Of a DNA stretch of 64,000 bases, positions 27,891 through 36,812 are shown piece after piece; within the stretch, counting starts at the first letter, position 1, and every line of letters starts with the position of its first letter. The DNA is taken from positions 62,001 through 126,000 of the forward strand of contig NZ_BJDX01000001.1 of NCBI RefSeq assembly GCF_005405365.1, read 5' to 3'. Both the position numbers and the translations under genes were made by a program. The DNA is from Enterococcus xiangfangensis. GTDB taxonomy: Bacteria; Bacillota; Bacilli; Lactobacillales; Enterococcaceae. The notes beneath the pieces were generated by a model, which saw only the letters and a list, made by a program, of their open reading frames with translations, searched no databases and had not been told where the DNA came from.

Positions 27891-29264
27891 ATGGCTGTTC
27901 AACTAAAACCAAATCAAACATTAACCTTAAAAATAAAACGGCTGGGTATCAATGGCGAAGGCATCGCCTATTATAAGCGGCTGATCATTTTTGTGACTGG
28001 CGCCTTACCTAATGAAACGGTCATTGCCAAAATAACGAAAGCAACTCCGCGTTTTGCCGAAGCTAGCTTAGTAAAAATCACGAAAGAAAGTCCTGATCGG
28101 ATCACTCCGCCTTGTCCCGTCTATGAAGAATGTGGGGGCTGTCAACTGCAGCATCTGGCCTACAATAAACAGTTAGACTTCAAAAAAGATCTATTGCAAC
28201 AGGCTTTGGAAAAATACAAACCAGCAGGCTATCAACAATTTGAATTGCGAGATACATTGGGAATGGACGATCCTTGGCACTACCGTAATAAAGCACAATT
28301 TCAATTGCGGAAGAACCAAAAAACAAAACAAGTCGAAGCCGGATTGTATCGCGCGGATTCGCATCAACTAGTTCCTTTGACAGATTGTCTCGTCCAAGAA
28401 CCGACTACTCAAAAAGTAATCAATACGGTGACGAATTTATTAACTAAATATGATGTACCAATCTACGATGAACGGACCAATGCCGGTATTATGCGTACTT
28501 TAATGGTTCGAATTGGAATCGAGACTGGCGAAATGCAAGTAGTGTTGATCACAAAAACAAAAAAACTGCCAAAAGTCAATCCGCTGATCCGTGAAATCAC
28601 CAATCGATTACCAGAAGTCGTTTCTATTATGCAAAATATCCAAGATAAAAAGACTTCGGTTGTAATGGGTGATGAAACCATTCATCTTTGGGGCAAAGAA
28701 GTAATCAATGAAAAAATCAATGAAGTAAGCTTTGAACTTTCCCCACGCGCTTTCTTCCAGTTGAATCCCAAGCAAACGAAAGTACTCTATCAAGAAGCCA
28801 TCGCGGCATTAGATCTATCCACGCCTAAAACAGTCGTTGATGCTTATTGCGGTGTCGGAACGATCGGTTTATCGTTAGCTAAGCAAGCAAAAGAAGTGCG
28901 CGGCATGGATATCATCCCGCAAGCAATCGACGACGCGAAAAAAAATGCTGAAGCAATGAACCTGACCAACACGCATTACGAAGTCGGAACGGCTGAGAGC
29001 CTCTTACCAAAATGGTTAAAAGAAGGTTTCGCACCGGATGCTATTGTCGTCGATCCGCCAAGAACAGGTTTAGATGATCAGTTGTTAAAAGCAATTCAAG
29101 AATCACCTAGTCCACAGATGGTTTATATTTCTTGCAATGTTTCGACTTTAGCACGCGATCTTGTGAGTCTTACTAAAATTTATCAAGTAGATTACCTACA
29201 ATCCGTGGATATGTTTCCACAAACCGCTCGTTGCGAAGTGGTCGTGAAATTATCTCGAAAATAA
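27891..29264 (+). CDS. rlmD: 23S rRNA (uracil-5-)-methyltransferase (RlmD/RlmCD/RumA type)
   Basis: SAM-dependent enzyme that methylates C5 of uridine in 23S rRNA (U1939 and in Gram-positives often also U747; E. coli numbering). It has 457 residues. An N-terminal TRAM RNA-binding domain (~1-60) is followed by the iron-sulfur cysteines CPVYEECGGC (~80-90) and the SAM motif VDAYCGVGTIGLSLAK. The catalytic region has DPPRTGLD and ISCNVSTLARDL, whose Cys attacks the uracil. It is divergent from recX; an extended -10 (TGcTAAAAT) lies near 27835-27843. Site specificity is not predictable by eye. Confidence 0.92.
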   Translation: MAVQLKPNQTLTLKIKRLGINGEGIAYYKRLIIFVTGALPNETVIAKITKATPRFAEASLVKITKESPDRITPPCPVYEECGGCQLQHLAYNKQLDFKKDLLQQALEKYKPAGYQQFELRDTLGMDDPWHYRNKAQFQLRKNQKTKQVEAGLYRADSHQLVPLTDCLVQEPTTQKVINTVTNLLTKYDVPIYDERTNAGIMRTLMVRIGIETGEMQVVLITKTKKLPKVNPLIREITNRLPEVVSIMQNIQDKKTSVVMGDETIHLWGKEVINEKINEVSFELSPRAFFQLNPKQTKVLYQEAIAALDLSTPKTVVDAYCGVGTIGLSLAKQAKEVRGMDIIPQAIDDAKKNAEAMNLTNTHYEVGTAESLLPKWLKEGFAPDAIVVDPPRTGLDDQLLKAIQESPSPQMVYISCNVSTLARDLVSLTKIYQVDYLQSVDMFPQTARCEVVVKLSRK

Positions 29265-29352
29265 AAAAAAGTTAAAACAGAAGTGCTGGCTTCAAGAAAT
29301 AGGTGTGAAATTTCGGCTCATTGCAAAGAGCTACTTTTCACCATTTATTCGA

Positions 29353-29385
29353 AAAAAGGCGTATGACAAGTCATACGCCTTTTTC
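29353..29385. terminator. Bidirectional terminator between rlmD and the LCP gene
   Basis: AAAAAGGCGTATGA/TCATACGCCTTTTT is a perfect fourteen-base stem with a four-base loop (CAAG), giving T runs on both strands. A weaker imperfect hairpin (GGTGTGAAA...TTTTCACC) precedes it at about 29302-29342. Confidence 0.88.
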
Positions 29386-29461
29386 ATAGATACTCATTCA
29401 GAAAATTTTCTTAGTTGTCTTATTTAAATTTCAAGAGACTTCTTAATTACCTAGTTATTAA

Positions 29462-30661
29462 TTAGTAAGCCGCTGCTAGTTGTCCATATTGTGCATCCGC
29501 TTCTTCGCCATAACCTGCTTGATTCGGATCCGTGTATTGCTCATTCGCAGAATCCTCGTATTGTTGATAAGCGCTATCCGTACTTGAAGAATCTCCATAC
29601 GTACTGCTGTCATAATTATTGGGATCATCATAGCCTGGTGCATATTGACTCGAGTCCTCGCTTGCTTCCCCATCAGAATCATCGTAGAACAAGCTGTCTG
29701 CGTCGTCCTCTTCAAGATTCGGCAATGTTTCAGCAGTTGCTTGGCCTAGTTGCTTCTTCAACGTGTTTTGGATACTCAGCAATTCATTTGTCCCTAGGAT
29801 TTGATAATAAACGTCATCGATCATTTGGCTTTTCCCGACTAATTGTCTTTGCTTGATCGTATCAAAAGCTGACAAATAATTAGTCCCGATATCCATCATG
29901 TCATCCCATGATAAATCTGTCACCATATTTTTTTCGACCGCTTTTAAGATCTTGCGATAATTTCCGACTCCATCGATTGACATCGCTTTACGCAAAATTT
30001 TAGTTACAACTTCTCGTTGGCGTCGTTGGCGGCCAACATCCCCTTCTGGATCTTCATAGCGCATCCGCGCATAAGCCAAACCTTCTTCACCATTCAACGT
30101 CTGCTTGCCTTTTTTTACATGGATACCATCTAAGGTGAAATCAATTTTATTATTTACTTCGATCCCGCCGACCGCATCAATCAAATCTTTTAACCCGCGC
30201 ATATTAATCGATACATAATGATCTAACGGAATGTCTAATAGGGTTTCAATCGTGTCCATCGACATCTCGACACCGCCAAAAGCATAGGCATGGTTCAATT
30301 TATCATTTGTACCATAACCGACGATCTTGGCTAAAATATCTCGATCAAGACTGACGATTGTTGATTTTTTTTGCTTAGGATTGATAGTCACTACCATCAT
30401 ACTATCTGAACGGCCTTGATCCGAACGGCCTAGATCGCCCGTGTCTACCCCCGCAAGCAAAATCGAAAAGGGTTCCGCATCGTTGATGTTAGGCTTCTCG
30501 CCACTTTCTCTTTTCAAACTAGTTCGTTTGACTGTTTGACGAATACTATCGACCATTTTGCTTGCATCAGCTGTCACTTGGACTGCATAATACGTAATCC
30601 CGCCTACAACAAGATTCAATAGGACAAGTAATCCTATAATAATTTTTTTCCAACGACTCAT
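29462..30661 (-). CDS. LytR-CpsA-Psr (LCP) family protein with acidic Tyr-rich tail
   Basis: Membrane-anchored enzyme of the LCP family, which attaches wall teichoic acid or capsular glycans to peptidoglycan outside the cell. It has 399 residues: an N-terminal anchor helix (residues ~5-28, IIIGLLVLLNLVVGGITYYA), then the LCP domain with the conserved Asp/Arg set in LLAGVDTGDLGRSDQGRSD and SLDRDILAKIVGYG, and YEDPEGDVGRQRRQREVV. Residues 317-399 form an unusual tail with eleven Tyr, many Asp/Glu/Ser and no Lys or Arg. It may attach the EPA-type polymer of this window, but it lies 12 kb away and that is inference. Confidence 0.9.
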   Translation of the reverse strand: MSRWKKIIIGLLVLLNLVVGGITYYAVQVTADASKMVDSIRQTVKRTSLKRESGEKPNINDAEPFSILLAGVDTGDLGRSDQGRSDSMMVVTINPKQKKSTIVSLDRDILAKIVGYGTNDKLNHAYAFGGVEMSMDTIETLLDIPLDHYVSINMRGLKDLIDAVGGIEVNNKIDFTLDGIHVKKGKQTLNGEEGLAYARMRYEDPEGDVGRQRRQREVVTKILRKAMSIDGVGNYRKILKAVEKNMVTDLSWDDMMDIGTNYLSAFDTIKQRQLVGKSQMIDDVYYQILGTNELLSIQNTLKKQLGQATAETLPNLEEDDADSLFYDDSDGEASEDSSQYAPGYDDPNNYDSSTYGDSSSTDSAYQQYEDSANEQYTDPNQAGYGEEADAQYGQLAAAY

Positions 30662-30847
30662 GGCACACCTCTATCAACGATTTTTACGTTTTATTTTCTC
30701 ATAGATCGGCTATGGGTTCAACCGTCGCCCAAAAATAATTTTTTTTATGTAAAAAAATTAAAAGATTCGATCATTTGCTCTTCAAAATTGATTTATACCA
30801 TATATTTATGAAGATTTTGGGAAGGACACAAAAAATTAACAAAAGAA

Positions 30848-30884
30848 CAAAAAAACGGAAAGACCGATGTAACAGTCTTTCCGT
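30848..30884 (-). terminator. Terminator of sodA
   Basis: ACGGAAAGAC/GTCTTTCCGT is a perfect ten-base stem (30855-30864/30875-30884) with a ten-base loop and a seven-T run on the minus strand. Nothing else recognisable lies in 30662-30894. Confidence 0.88.
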
Positions 30885-30894
30885 TATATTTAAA

Positions 30895-31503
30895 TTATTT
30901 AGCAGCTGCCAAATTTTCGTTTGCTTGCTCCCAGTTCACAACATCCCAGAAAGCTGCGATGTAATCCGGACGAACATTTTTATATTTCAAGTAATAAGCA
31001 TGTTCCCACACATCTAAACCGATAATTGGTGTTTTCCCGTCAGTCAATGGATTGTCTTGGTTGGCAGTTGAAGTAATTTCTAACTTGCCATTGTTCCATA
31101 CTAGCCATGCCCAGCCAGAACCAAAACGACCTGTTGCAGCGGTCTTGAATTCTTCTTTCATTTTTTCAAAACTGCCGAAAGCTTCATCGATTGCAGCTTT
31201 GATGGCGCCAGTTGGTGCACCGCCAGCGTTTGGTGCCATGATTTTCCAAAAGAAACTATGGTTTGCATGCCCACCGCCATTGTTGCGAACGGCTGTTTTG
31301 ATGTCTTCAGGCAATTCGTTTAAGTTTGTTACTAGTTCTTCTATTGATTGTTCTGCTAATTCTGGATATTTTTCAATCGCAGCATTCAAATTAGTTACAT
31401 AAGTATTATGATGCTTGTCATGATGCAAATGCATCGTCTCAACATCAATATAAGGTTCTAATGCATCGTATTCATAAGGTAGATCTGGTAAAGTATAAGC
31501 CAT
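30895..31503 (-). CDS. sodA: Superoxide dismutase (Mn/Fe family)
   Basis: Cytosolic superoxide dismutase, 202 residues, converting superoxide to peroxide and oxygen. The metal ligands are visible: His in [13 protein letters not shown] (~residue 27), His in [10 protein letters not shown] (~residue 81), and Asp and His in [12 protein letters not shown] (~residues 163-167). Enterococcal enzymes of this type normally use manganese; the choice of Mn over Fe is inferred. A strong ribosome-binding site (AAGGAGG) and a TAAGAT -10-like element precede the gene. Single-gene unit. Confidence 0.95.
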   Translation of the reverse strand: MAYTLPDLPYEYDALEPYIDVETMHLHHDKHHNTYVTNLNAAIEKYPELAEQSIEELVTNLNELPEDIKTAVRNNGGGHANHSFFWKIMAPNAGGAPTGAIKAAIDEAFGSFEKMKEEFKTAATGRFGSGWAWLVWNNGKLEITSTANQDNPLTDGKTPIIGLDVWEHAYYLKYKNVRPDYIAAFWDVVNWEQANENLAAAK

Positions 31504-31575
31504 TATTCAATTCCTCCTTAAAATATCTTACATCCTGACTGTATCAAACAATGCCTTGTTCTTCAAAAAATATGC

Positions 31576-32043
31576 CTACCGCGGCGAGGAATCTGCCTTC
31601 TCATCCTCGATGATCTCGACCTTCTTGAAAATAAATACTTTGCTGAAAACATAGTTAGCAACTACAACGATGATTTGAGTGATCAGTTTAGCGATCAAAT
31701 TGCCGGTGTGGAGCAAATCAATCAAGAGATACATCGTAGCCATATCCATCCCAAAAGAAACTACCCGGGCAAAAATAAATTTGCTGAATTCCCAAATCAG
31801 TTCCTTAAAACTTTCGGTTTTTGATTGAAAGACCCAGACTTTATTGGTCACAAAAGCAAACAGGACCGAAAATACCCACGAAATAGTATTTGAGATGGGC
31901 CAACTCAAGTTAAATACTCGATATGATAACGTAAATGACACGATATTTACAACTGTAGTCAGTCCGCCAAAAAATAAATAAATAAAGACTTCCCAGAGTC
32001 TTTTTTCTATTAAATAATCCTTGAATATACGGTAAATTTTCAT
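31576..32043 (-). CDS. GtrA family membrane protein
   Basis: Small integral membrane protein (155 residues) of the GtrA/DPMS_GtrA family, with four predicted membrane helices in two hairpins (LFFGGLTTVVNIVSFTLSY; ISWVFSVLFAFVTNKVWVF; FARVVSFGMDMATMYLLID; AKLITQIIVVVANYVFSKVF). Family members are thought to flip polyprenyl-phosphate-sugars so that teichoic acids or other surface glycans can be glycosylated outside. A compatible polyprenyl-phosphate glycosyltransferase (34070-35002) lies 2 kb away. Transcribed alone. Confidence 0.87.
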   Translation of the reverse strand: MKIYRIFKDYLIEKRLWEVFIYLFFGGLTTVVNIVSFTLSYRVFNLSWPISNTISWVFSVLFAFVTNKVWVFQSKTESFKELIWEFSKFIFARVVSFGMDMATMYLLIDLLHTGNLIAKLITQIIVVVANYVFSKVFIFKKVEIIEDEKADSSPR

Positions 32044-32205
32044 AATTACTCACTTTCTTGTTCTGTTCTTCTTAAAATAAGATAACGAAGCCAGAAATAT
32101 TAGTCAATTCTTTCTTGATTTCTTTTTACTTTTTTACGGATCGCCTTGTTATTTCAACATTACTTCGCTACAATGGCTCTTGTATAAAAAGATTGGAGCG
32201 ATCAC

Positions 32206-33021
32206 ATGACATTTCGTCAATTAATCAAAGGATCTCTTTTTCGTTTTGAAGATCTGAAAAATGCTAAAAATACATCCTTTTGGAAGGTGATTGTTTACTT
32301 ACTAGGTTTGAGCTTGATTTTAGCAATTCCCAGTGTCTACCAAGCACTACAAGTAATGGATCAAATCAAAACCGATAGTCTGAAAATCGTAGAAAAAATT
32401 CCTGATTTTCAAATTGAAGATGGTGAGATCAAAACAACAAAACCAGAAAAAGGATTCATCTATCAAACGAATTCAATCATCTTGACCTTTGATCCTGAAA
32501 ACAAACGGACGCAGGAAGATATTGAAAAAGACCTCGTCGGAAATTACTTCAGTGTCGGTCTATTAAAAAAACAGGCAATCGTTGTCTTGCCTGATTATGG
32601 CGGGGTTAGTTCCGCACTATTTGGCGATAATGTTTTGAAATTTTCTTATGCGCAAGAGCCGCTAAGTGTTATGACTGGAGATACGCTGAGAAGTGAACTG
32701 AAGGATTTGAAGATACCGATTTGGACTCCGCTGGTGATGTTGGCTGCAGGGATCTACCCTTCTTTCATCAATTTATTCGTAACCTTGATCTTTGCTGGTT
32801 TTGCCGGTATGATTGTAGCAAAATTACGTTTGCGTCGTGTAAAATTCTTTGATTGTTTTAAAACAATTATTTTTTGTGCCACGATCCCAACGATTTTAGC
32901 GACAATCGTGTTGTTATTCCAGCCTAGTTTTGACTCAAGTATCCTGATCACCTTTGTTAGTTTGTTTATCTTTTTCCGAGTCATCAATTATTTTCCAAAA
33001 ATCGAATTACCGACCAATTAA
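32206..33021 (+). CDS. DUF1189 family membrane protein
   Basis: A 271-residue membrane protein matching the DUF1189 family. One N-terminal helix (FWKVIVYLLGLSLILAIPSV, ~25-45) is followed by an extracellular domain of about 120 residues, then three to four C-terminal helices (~175-265). Function is not known; related proteins are associated with maltodextrin or envelope loci in Firmicutes. A GAGCG ribosome-binding region precedes the ATG and a strong terminator follows. Not linked to an operon. Confidence 0.75.
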   Translation: MTFRQLIKGSLFRFEDLKNAKNTSFWKVIVYLLGLSLILAIPSVYQALQVMDQIKTDSLKIVEKIPDFQIEDGEIKTTKPEKGFIYQTNSIILTFDPENKRTQEDIEKDLVGNYFSVGLLKKQAIVVLPDYGGVSSALFGDNVLKFSYAQEPLSVMTGDTLRSELKDLKIPIWTPLVMLAAGIYPSFINLFVTLIFAGFAGMIVAKLRLRRVKFFDCFKTIIFCATIPTILATIVLLFQPSFDSSILITFVSLFIFFRVINYFPKIELPTN

Positions 33022-33050
33022 CTGCTTACGATTCTGTAAGCAGTTTTTTT
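33022..33050 (+). terminator. Terminator of the DUF1189 gene
   Basis: A CTGCTTAC/GTAAGCAG eight-base stem with a six-base loop and seven T residues directly follows the stop. Confidence 0.9.
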
Positions 33051-33109
33051 CTCGAATTTTTGATACTATTGAACTGAGATTTCTAGTAAAAAGAAATGAG
33101 GGGATCCGT

Positions 33110-34057
33110 ATGACGAAACCAATTATTTTTTTGCAGCGACCATTCCGCGAAGAATTTATCGACAAAATCCAGGCAATTGCACCGGCTTATCAAATCAAAA
33201 CAGCCTTAACTCCAGATGAATTTTCAGCCGTAGAAATATCTGTCGGCTGGTCAAAAGAATTCCATGAACAACTGCTAGCAGCAAATCAGCTAAAATGGGT
33301 ACAAGCCCTCTCAGCTGGGATCGATTCTCTGCCTTTAGCTGAATTTTCAGCAAAAAATATTTTATTATCTAACGGCAGTGGAATCCACGCATTGTCGATC
33401 AGTGAACACATCATTGGCGTCTTGCTAGGTTATTATCGTGGACTCTATCAAGCAGTGAAAAATCAAGAACAAAAAAATTGGGGGCACGATGCTATCCAGT
33501 ATGACCAGCTTGCCGGAAAAAATTTATTGGTTGTTGGAACAGGTCACATCGGTCAGCAACTTTCAAAATCGATCCGCAGTCTCGGTGTAAATGTTTATGG
33601 AATCAATACAACAGGACATCCTGCAGAGGGGTTTGTTGAGACCTACTCGATCAAAAATTTAGCAAAAATTGTTCCTGGAATGGACATCGTGATAGGGATC
33701 CTGCCGGGAACGGATGAAACTTATCATATCTTCAACAGCGATATTTTTGAAAAAATGAAAAAAGACGCCCTTTTTATCAATGTTGGTCGAGGTGATACTG
33801 TCCATACGAAAGAACTGCTGACTGCTCTAAAAGAAAAATATTTTGCCTTTGCTGCCTTAGACGTTTTTGAAGAAGAGCCCTTACCAAAAGAGAGCCCACT
33901 TTGGACATTAGACAACCTCTTGATCACTCCGCATATTTCAGGGATGACCGTCGACTTCCAAAATAAATTTATGCAAATTTTCTTAGCCAATCTGAAAAAT
34001 TATGTAGCAACAAATGAACTAGCAGTCAATCAAGTTGAGTTGCAACGTGGATACTAA
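33110..34057 (+). CDS. D-isomer-specific 2-hydroxyacid dehydrogenase family protein
   Basis: NAD(P)-dependent oxidoreductase of about 315 residues related to phosphoglycerate and glyoxylate/hydroxypyruvate reductases. The nucleotide-binding motif is VVGTGHIGQQLSKSI (~residue 140). The catalytic Arg is expected near LPGTDETYHI/FINVGRGDTV, the Glu in DVFEEEPLP and the His in ITPHISG. I use the ATG at 33110, preceded by GAGGGG; the frame stays open upstream into the previous gene, which is not coding. The substrate is unknown. Confidence 0.87.
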   Translation: MTKPIIFLQRPFREEFIDKIQAIAPAYQIKTALTPDEFSAVEISVGWSKEFHEQLLAANQLKWVQALSAGIDSLPLAEFSAKNILLSNGSGIHALSISEHIIGVLLGYYRGLYQAVKNQEQKNWGHDAIQYDQLAGKNLLVVGTGHIGQQLSKSIRSLGVNVYGINTTGHPAEGFVETYSIKNLAKIVPGMDIVIGILPGTDETYHIFNSDIFEKMKKDALFINVGRGDTVHTKELLTALKEKYFAFAALDVFEEEPLPKESPLWTLDNLLITPHISGMTVDFQNKFMQIFLANLKNYVATNELAVNQVELQRGY

Positions 34058-34089
34058 AAAAGTTGGAGCCTACTGCTCCAACTTTTTTT
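34056..34089. terminator. Bidirectional terminator overlapping a coding end
   Basis: AAAAAAGTTGGAGC/GCTCCAACTTTTTTT with a five-base loop lies between convergent genes. The minus-strand glycosyltransferase stop codon (34070-34072) lies inside it, so the hairpin also encodes that protein's last residues. Confidence 0.88.
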
Positions 34090-35002
34090 CTGTTTCCTTA
34101 ACGATATAAACCGGTCTTTTTTTTGTTTCCAAAAAGATTTTGCCGATGTATTTTCCGATAATCCCAATACATAATAATTGTATCCCGCCAATAAATAAAA
34201 TAATGGTCACTAATGACGGCCAACCAGCTGTTGGGTCACCAAAAAGCAACGCTCGGACAATGATAAATACCATTGCGATGACTGACGCCATACAAGAAAA
34301 GGCACCGACAAAAGATGCAATATTTAACGGCGCATCTGAAAAATTAACGATTCCATCAATCGAATAATTGAACAACTTCCAGAAAGACCAGGAAGTTTCA
34401 CCTGCCGTACGTTCCCGATTTTCAAAAGAAATATATTCAGTCTCAAAGCCGACCCAGCTGAACAAACCTTTCGAAAAACGATTGTGTTCTGTCAATTCCA
34501 AAATCGCATCGACCATTTGTCTTGTCATTAAACGATAGTCCCGCGCCCCATCAACCATTTCAGTCTCACTGATTCGATTGATTAGTTGATAAAATTTTTT
34601 CGCAAGAAAACTTCGAATAGGCGGTTCGCCTTTGCGGTCGGAACGACGCGTACCGACACAATCGATCCCTTTTGTCTCGATCAGCTGAACCATCTGCGGC
34701 AACAACTCAGGCGGATCTTGTAAATCGACATCCATCACCGTTACAAGCTCCCCTGTTGCCGCTTGTAGCCCTGCATATAATGCCGCCTCTTTGCCAAAAT
34801 TTCGTGAAAAAGAAATATACCGGACAAAATGATGGGTTCGAGCTAATTTGCGCAATACTCCCAGCGTTTTATCAGCAGAACCATCATTGATAAAGATGTA
34901 TTCAAATTCATGAGTGATATTCTTTTTTACTTTCTCCATCTCTGCAAAAAAAAGAGGAATGGCTTCCTCTTCATTAAAGCAAGGAACAATCACTGATATC
35001 AT
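34070..35002 (-). CDS. GtrB/CsbB-type polyprenyl-phosphate glycosyltransferase
   Basis: GT2 enzyme (310 residues) with a catalytic domain followed by two membrane helices. The N terminus is MISVIVPCFNEEEAI, the metal-binding DxD is in TVMDVDLQDPPELL and the acceptor-side ARDYRLM motif is intact. The helices lie at ~230-255 and ~265-290. Such enzymes load a sugar from a nucleotide donor onto undecaprenyl phosphate, which GtrA-type flippases then turn outward. The nearby GtrA gene is a plausible partner; the sugar is unknown. Confidence 0.87.
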   Translation of the reverse strand: MISVIVPCFNEEEAIPLFFAEMEKVKKNITHEFEYIFINDGSADKTLGVLRKLARTHHFVRYISFSRNFGKEAALYAGLQAATGELVTVMDVDLQDPPELLPQMVQLIETKGIDCVGTRRSDRKGEPPIRSFLAKKFYQLINRISETEMVDGARDYRLMTRQMVDAILELTEHNRFSKGLFSWVGFETEYISFENRERTAGETSWSFWKLFNYSIDGIVNFSDAPLNIASFVGAFSCMASVIAMVFIIVRALLFGDPTAGWPSLVTIILFIGGIQLLCIGIIGKYIGKIFLETKKRPVYIVKETEKKLEQ

Positions 35003-35013
35003 TCAAGCCACCT

Positions 35014-35307
35014 CTAAATTTGATTAAACTCATATTTCGGTTCATCTAGTTTTGCATCATAGTCAACAACTAAATCATATCCTTTGAAAAACCATTCGTC
35101 TGCTTCTTCAACAAAAAACAGCTGATCAGCTACCTTTTCTTCAATCAATGGATTCTCTGGAAAATCTACCGCCATTCCAACTGAAAAGCCATCATGGACC
35201 TGTGTCTTGCCATAGACTTTGCCATAAAATTTAATGCCTTGACCTTCCGCCAATTCAAGTTCTCGTTTGAACCACTCTTGGGCTTGGGGTGTTATTGTTA
35301 ATTTCAT
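35014..35307 (-). CDS. HesB/YneR-like protein
   Basis: A 97-residue protein with the HesB/IscA-like fold, as seen in B. subtilis YneR. It begins MKLTITPQAQEWFKREL and contains FYGKVYGKTQVHDGFSVGM. It has no cysteines, so it cannot bind an iron-sulfur cluster in the IscA manner. It is best read as a cysteine-less relative of unknown role. It sits between ktrA and the GtrB-type gene in the same direction with short gaps, possibly co-transcribed. Confidence 0.78.
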   Translation of the reverse strand: MKLTITPQAQEWFKRELELAEGQGIKFYGKVYGKTQVHDGFSVGMAVDFPENPLIEEKVADQLFFVEEADEWFFKGYDLVVDYDAKLDEPKYEFNQI

Positions 35308-35318
35308 TTAAAAACCAC

Positions 35319-35984
35319 CTATCCATTCATTTTTTCATCTAGATAATCGACATCTTCATCGCGACCAATTACAACTAGATGATCATTTTTTTGCACGATC
35401 TCTTCCGCATCCGGTGTAACGATAGGATCTTGTTTGTCGCGGCGGATTGCCACCACATTCAAACCAAAACGCTGACGAAAATCTAATTCGTCTAACGTCT
35501 TCCCATAAAATTTTCGATTGGTCACATTGATCTCAGCCAATGAAAATTCATCCGATAATTCTAAGTAATCTAAAATATTCTTAGAAATCAGATTATGGGC
35601 AATTCGTTGACCCATATCACGTTCTGGATGGACGACTCGGTCAGCACCGATTTTTTCTAATACTCGCGCATGGTATTCATTTTGCGCTTTAGCTAAAATA
35701 TTGGGGACACCCATTTCTTTGACCATCAGTGTTACCAAGATACTGGCTTGGATGTCTTCACCGATCGCTACGATCACATGATCAAAGTTGCGGATCCCCA
35801 AAGAGCGCAGCGTCAGCTCATCTTGTGCGTTAGCAACAACTGCATGGGTCGCGATGTTCATATATTCATTCACTCGATCTTCATTGCTGTCAATCGCTAG
35901 AACTTCCTGCCCAGATTCGATCAATGTCCGGCAAATACTTCCGCCAAATCTTCCTAAACCAATAATGACAAAACTTTGTTTCAT
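35319..35984 (-). CDS. ktrA: Potassium uptake regulatory subunit KtrA (TrkA/RCK)
   Basis: Cytosolic gating subunit of a Ktr potassium uptake system, 221 residues. An RCK N-domain has the nucleotide motif FVIIGLGRFGGSICRTL (~5-20), and an RCK C-domain (~135-218) has ELDFRQRFGLNVVAIRRD. In the family ATP/ADP binding to the N-domain and c-di-AMP binding to the C-domain control the KtrB channel. No membrane subunit is adjacent, so the partner must be encoded elsewhere. Could equally be named ktrC. Confidence 0.88.
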   Translation of the reverse strand: MKQSFVIIGLGRFGGSICRTLIESGQEVLAIDSNEDRVNEYMNIATHAVVANAQDELTLRSLGIRNFDHVIVAIGEDIQASILVTLMVKEMGVPNILAKAQNEYHARVLEKIGADRVVHPERDMGQRIAHNLISKNILDYLELSDEFSLAEINVTNRKFYGKTLDELDFRQRFGLNVVAIRRDKQDPIVTPDAEEIVQKNDHLVVIGRDEDVDYLDEKMNG

Positions 35985-36093
35985 GGTATCTCCTTATTAT
36001 GATCATTTATTTTACTTAGCCTCGCCAAACTTTAGACAGCCATTTGGTGAAAACTTTAGTTGAACTTTTTACTTATTCAGTATAACAAAGAGC

Positions 36094-36133
36094 GGGTCAA
36101 TAAAACAGAGATGGACTCTCTATTTTATTAACC
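36094..36133 (-). terminator. Probable terminator overlapping the liaR 3' end
   Basis: GGGTTAATAAAATAGAG pairs with CTCTGTTTTATTGACCC (minus strand), 17 bases with two mismatches and a loop of about six bases. Only a short TCTTTGTT follows, so it may be a weak terminator or an mRNA end-stabilising hairpin. Confidence 0.5.
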
Positions 36134-36752
36134 CGTGTTTAAAGGCATAGATCGCAGCTTGTGTCCGATCTTCCACTTCTAATTTTGCTAAAATATTTGA
36201 AACATGCGTCTTGACTGTTTTCAACGTAATAAACAATTCATCTGCAATTTCTTGATTGCTCATCCCTTGGGCGATCAGCAATAAAATCTCTTGTTCACGA
36301 TTGGTCAATTCTTCATGTAGAACATGTCGATTTCGATTGGATAACTGTTCCATCATCTTCGTCGTTACTTCCGGTTCCAGTACCCGCTCACCAGCATAGG
36401 TTTTGCGAATGGCATTGGCGATTTCGTGTGCTGTTGATGTTTTCAACAAGTAACCTGATGCTCCAGCTTCTATCGCTGGATAAACTTTTTCGTCATCAAT
36501 AAAACTAGTCACGATCAAAATTTTTGCCTCGGGCCAATCTTTTAAAATTTTCTTGGTCGATTCGATTCCATCCATCACTTCCATCACTAAGTCCATCAAA
36601 ATCACATCTGGACGAAGCTCCATAGCTTTCTCATAGCCTTCTTCACCATTTTCTGCTTCGCCAGCGACTTCTACATCGGTTTGAATCGATAAATAAGAAG
36701 AAACGCCTAACCGAACCATTTCGTGATCATCAACTAATAGCACTCGTATCAT
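36120..36752 (-). CDS. liaR: Response regulator LiaR
   Basis: NarL/LuxR-type response regulator of the LiaFSR envelope-stress system, which controls responses to daptomycin and cationic peptides in enterococci. It has 210 residues. The receiver domain has phospho-acceptor Asp54 (VILMDLVME), acidic pair Asp8/Asp9, Ser83 and Lys104. The C-terminal helix-turn-helix reads [20 protein letters not shown]. Trp73 is present; substitution at position 73 has been reported in daptomycin-non-susceptible E. faecium, so this copy looks wild type there. Last gene of liaFSR, with a 60-bp gap after liaS. Confidence 0.93.
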   Translation of the reverse strand: MIRVLLVDDHEMVRLGVSSYLSIQTDVEVAGEAENGEEGYEKAMELRPDVILMDLVMEVMDGIESTKKILKDWPEAKILIVTSFIDDEKVYPAIEAGASGYLLKTSTAHEIANAIRKTYAGERVLEPEVTTKMMEQLSNRNRHVLHEELTNREQEILLLIAQGMSNQEIADELFITLKTVKTHVSNILAKLEVEDRTQAAIYAFKHGLIK

Positions 36753-36812
36753 CTTCTGCCTCCTAGTTCCTATCCATAAATTTTTCCAGTACTGTTTTTT
36801 CTATTCGTAACA

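Noticed and set aside
32954..33109. In-frame N-terminal extension of the 2-hydroxyacid dehydrogenase
   Set aside because: It overlaps the DUF1189 end and its terminator; the ATG at 33110 has a good ribosome-binding site and gives the family's usual N terminus.
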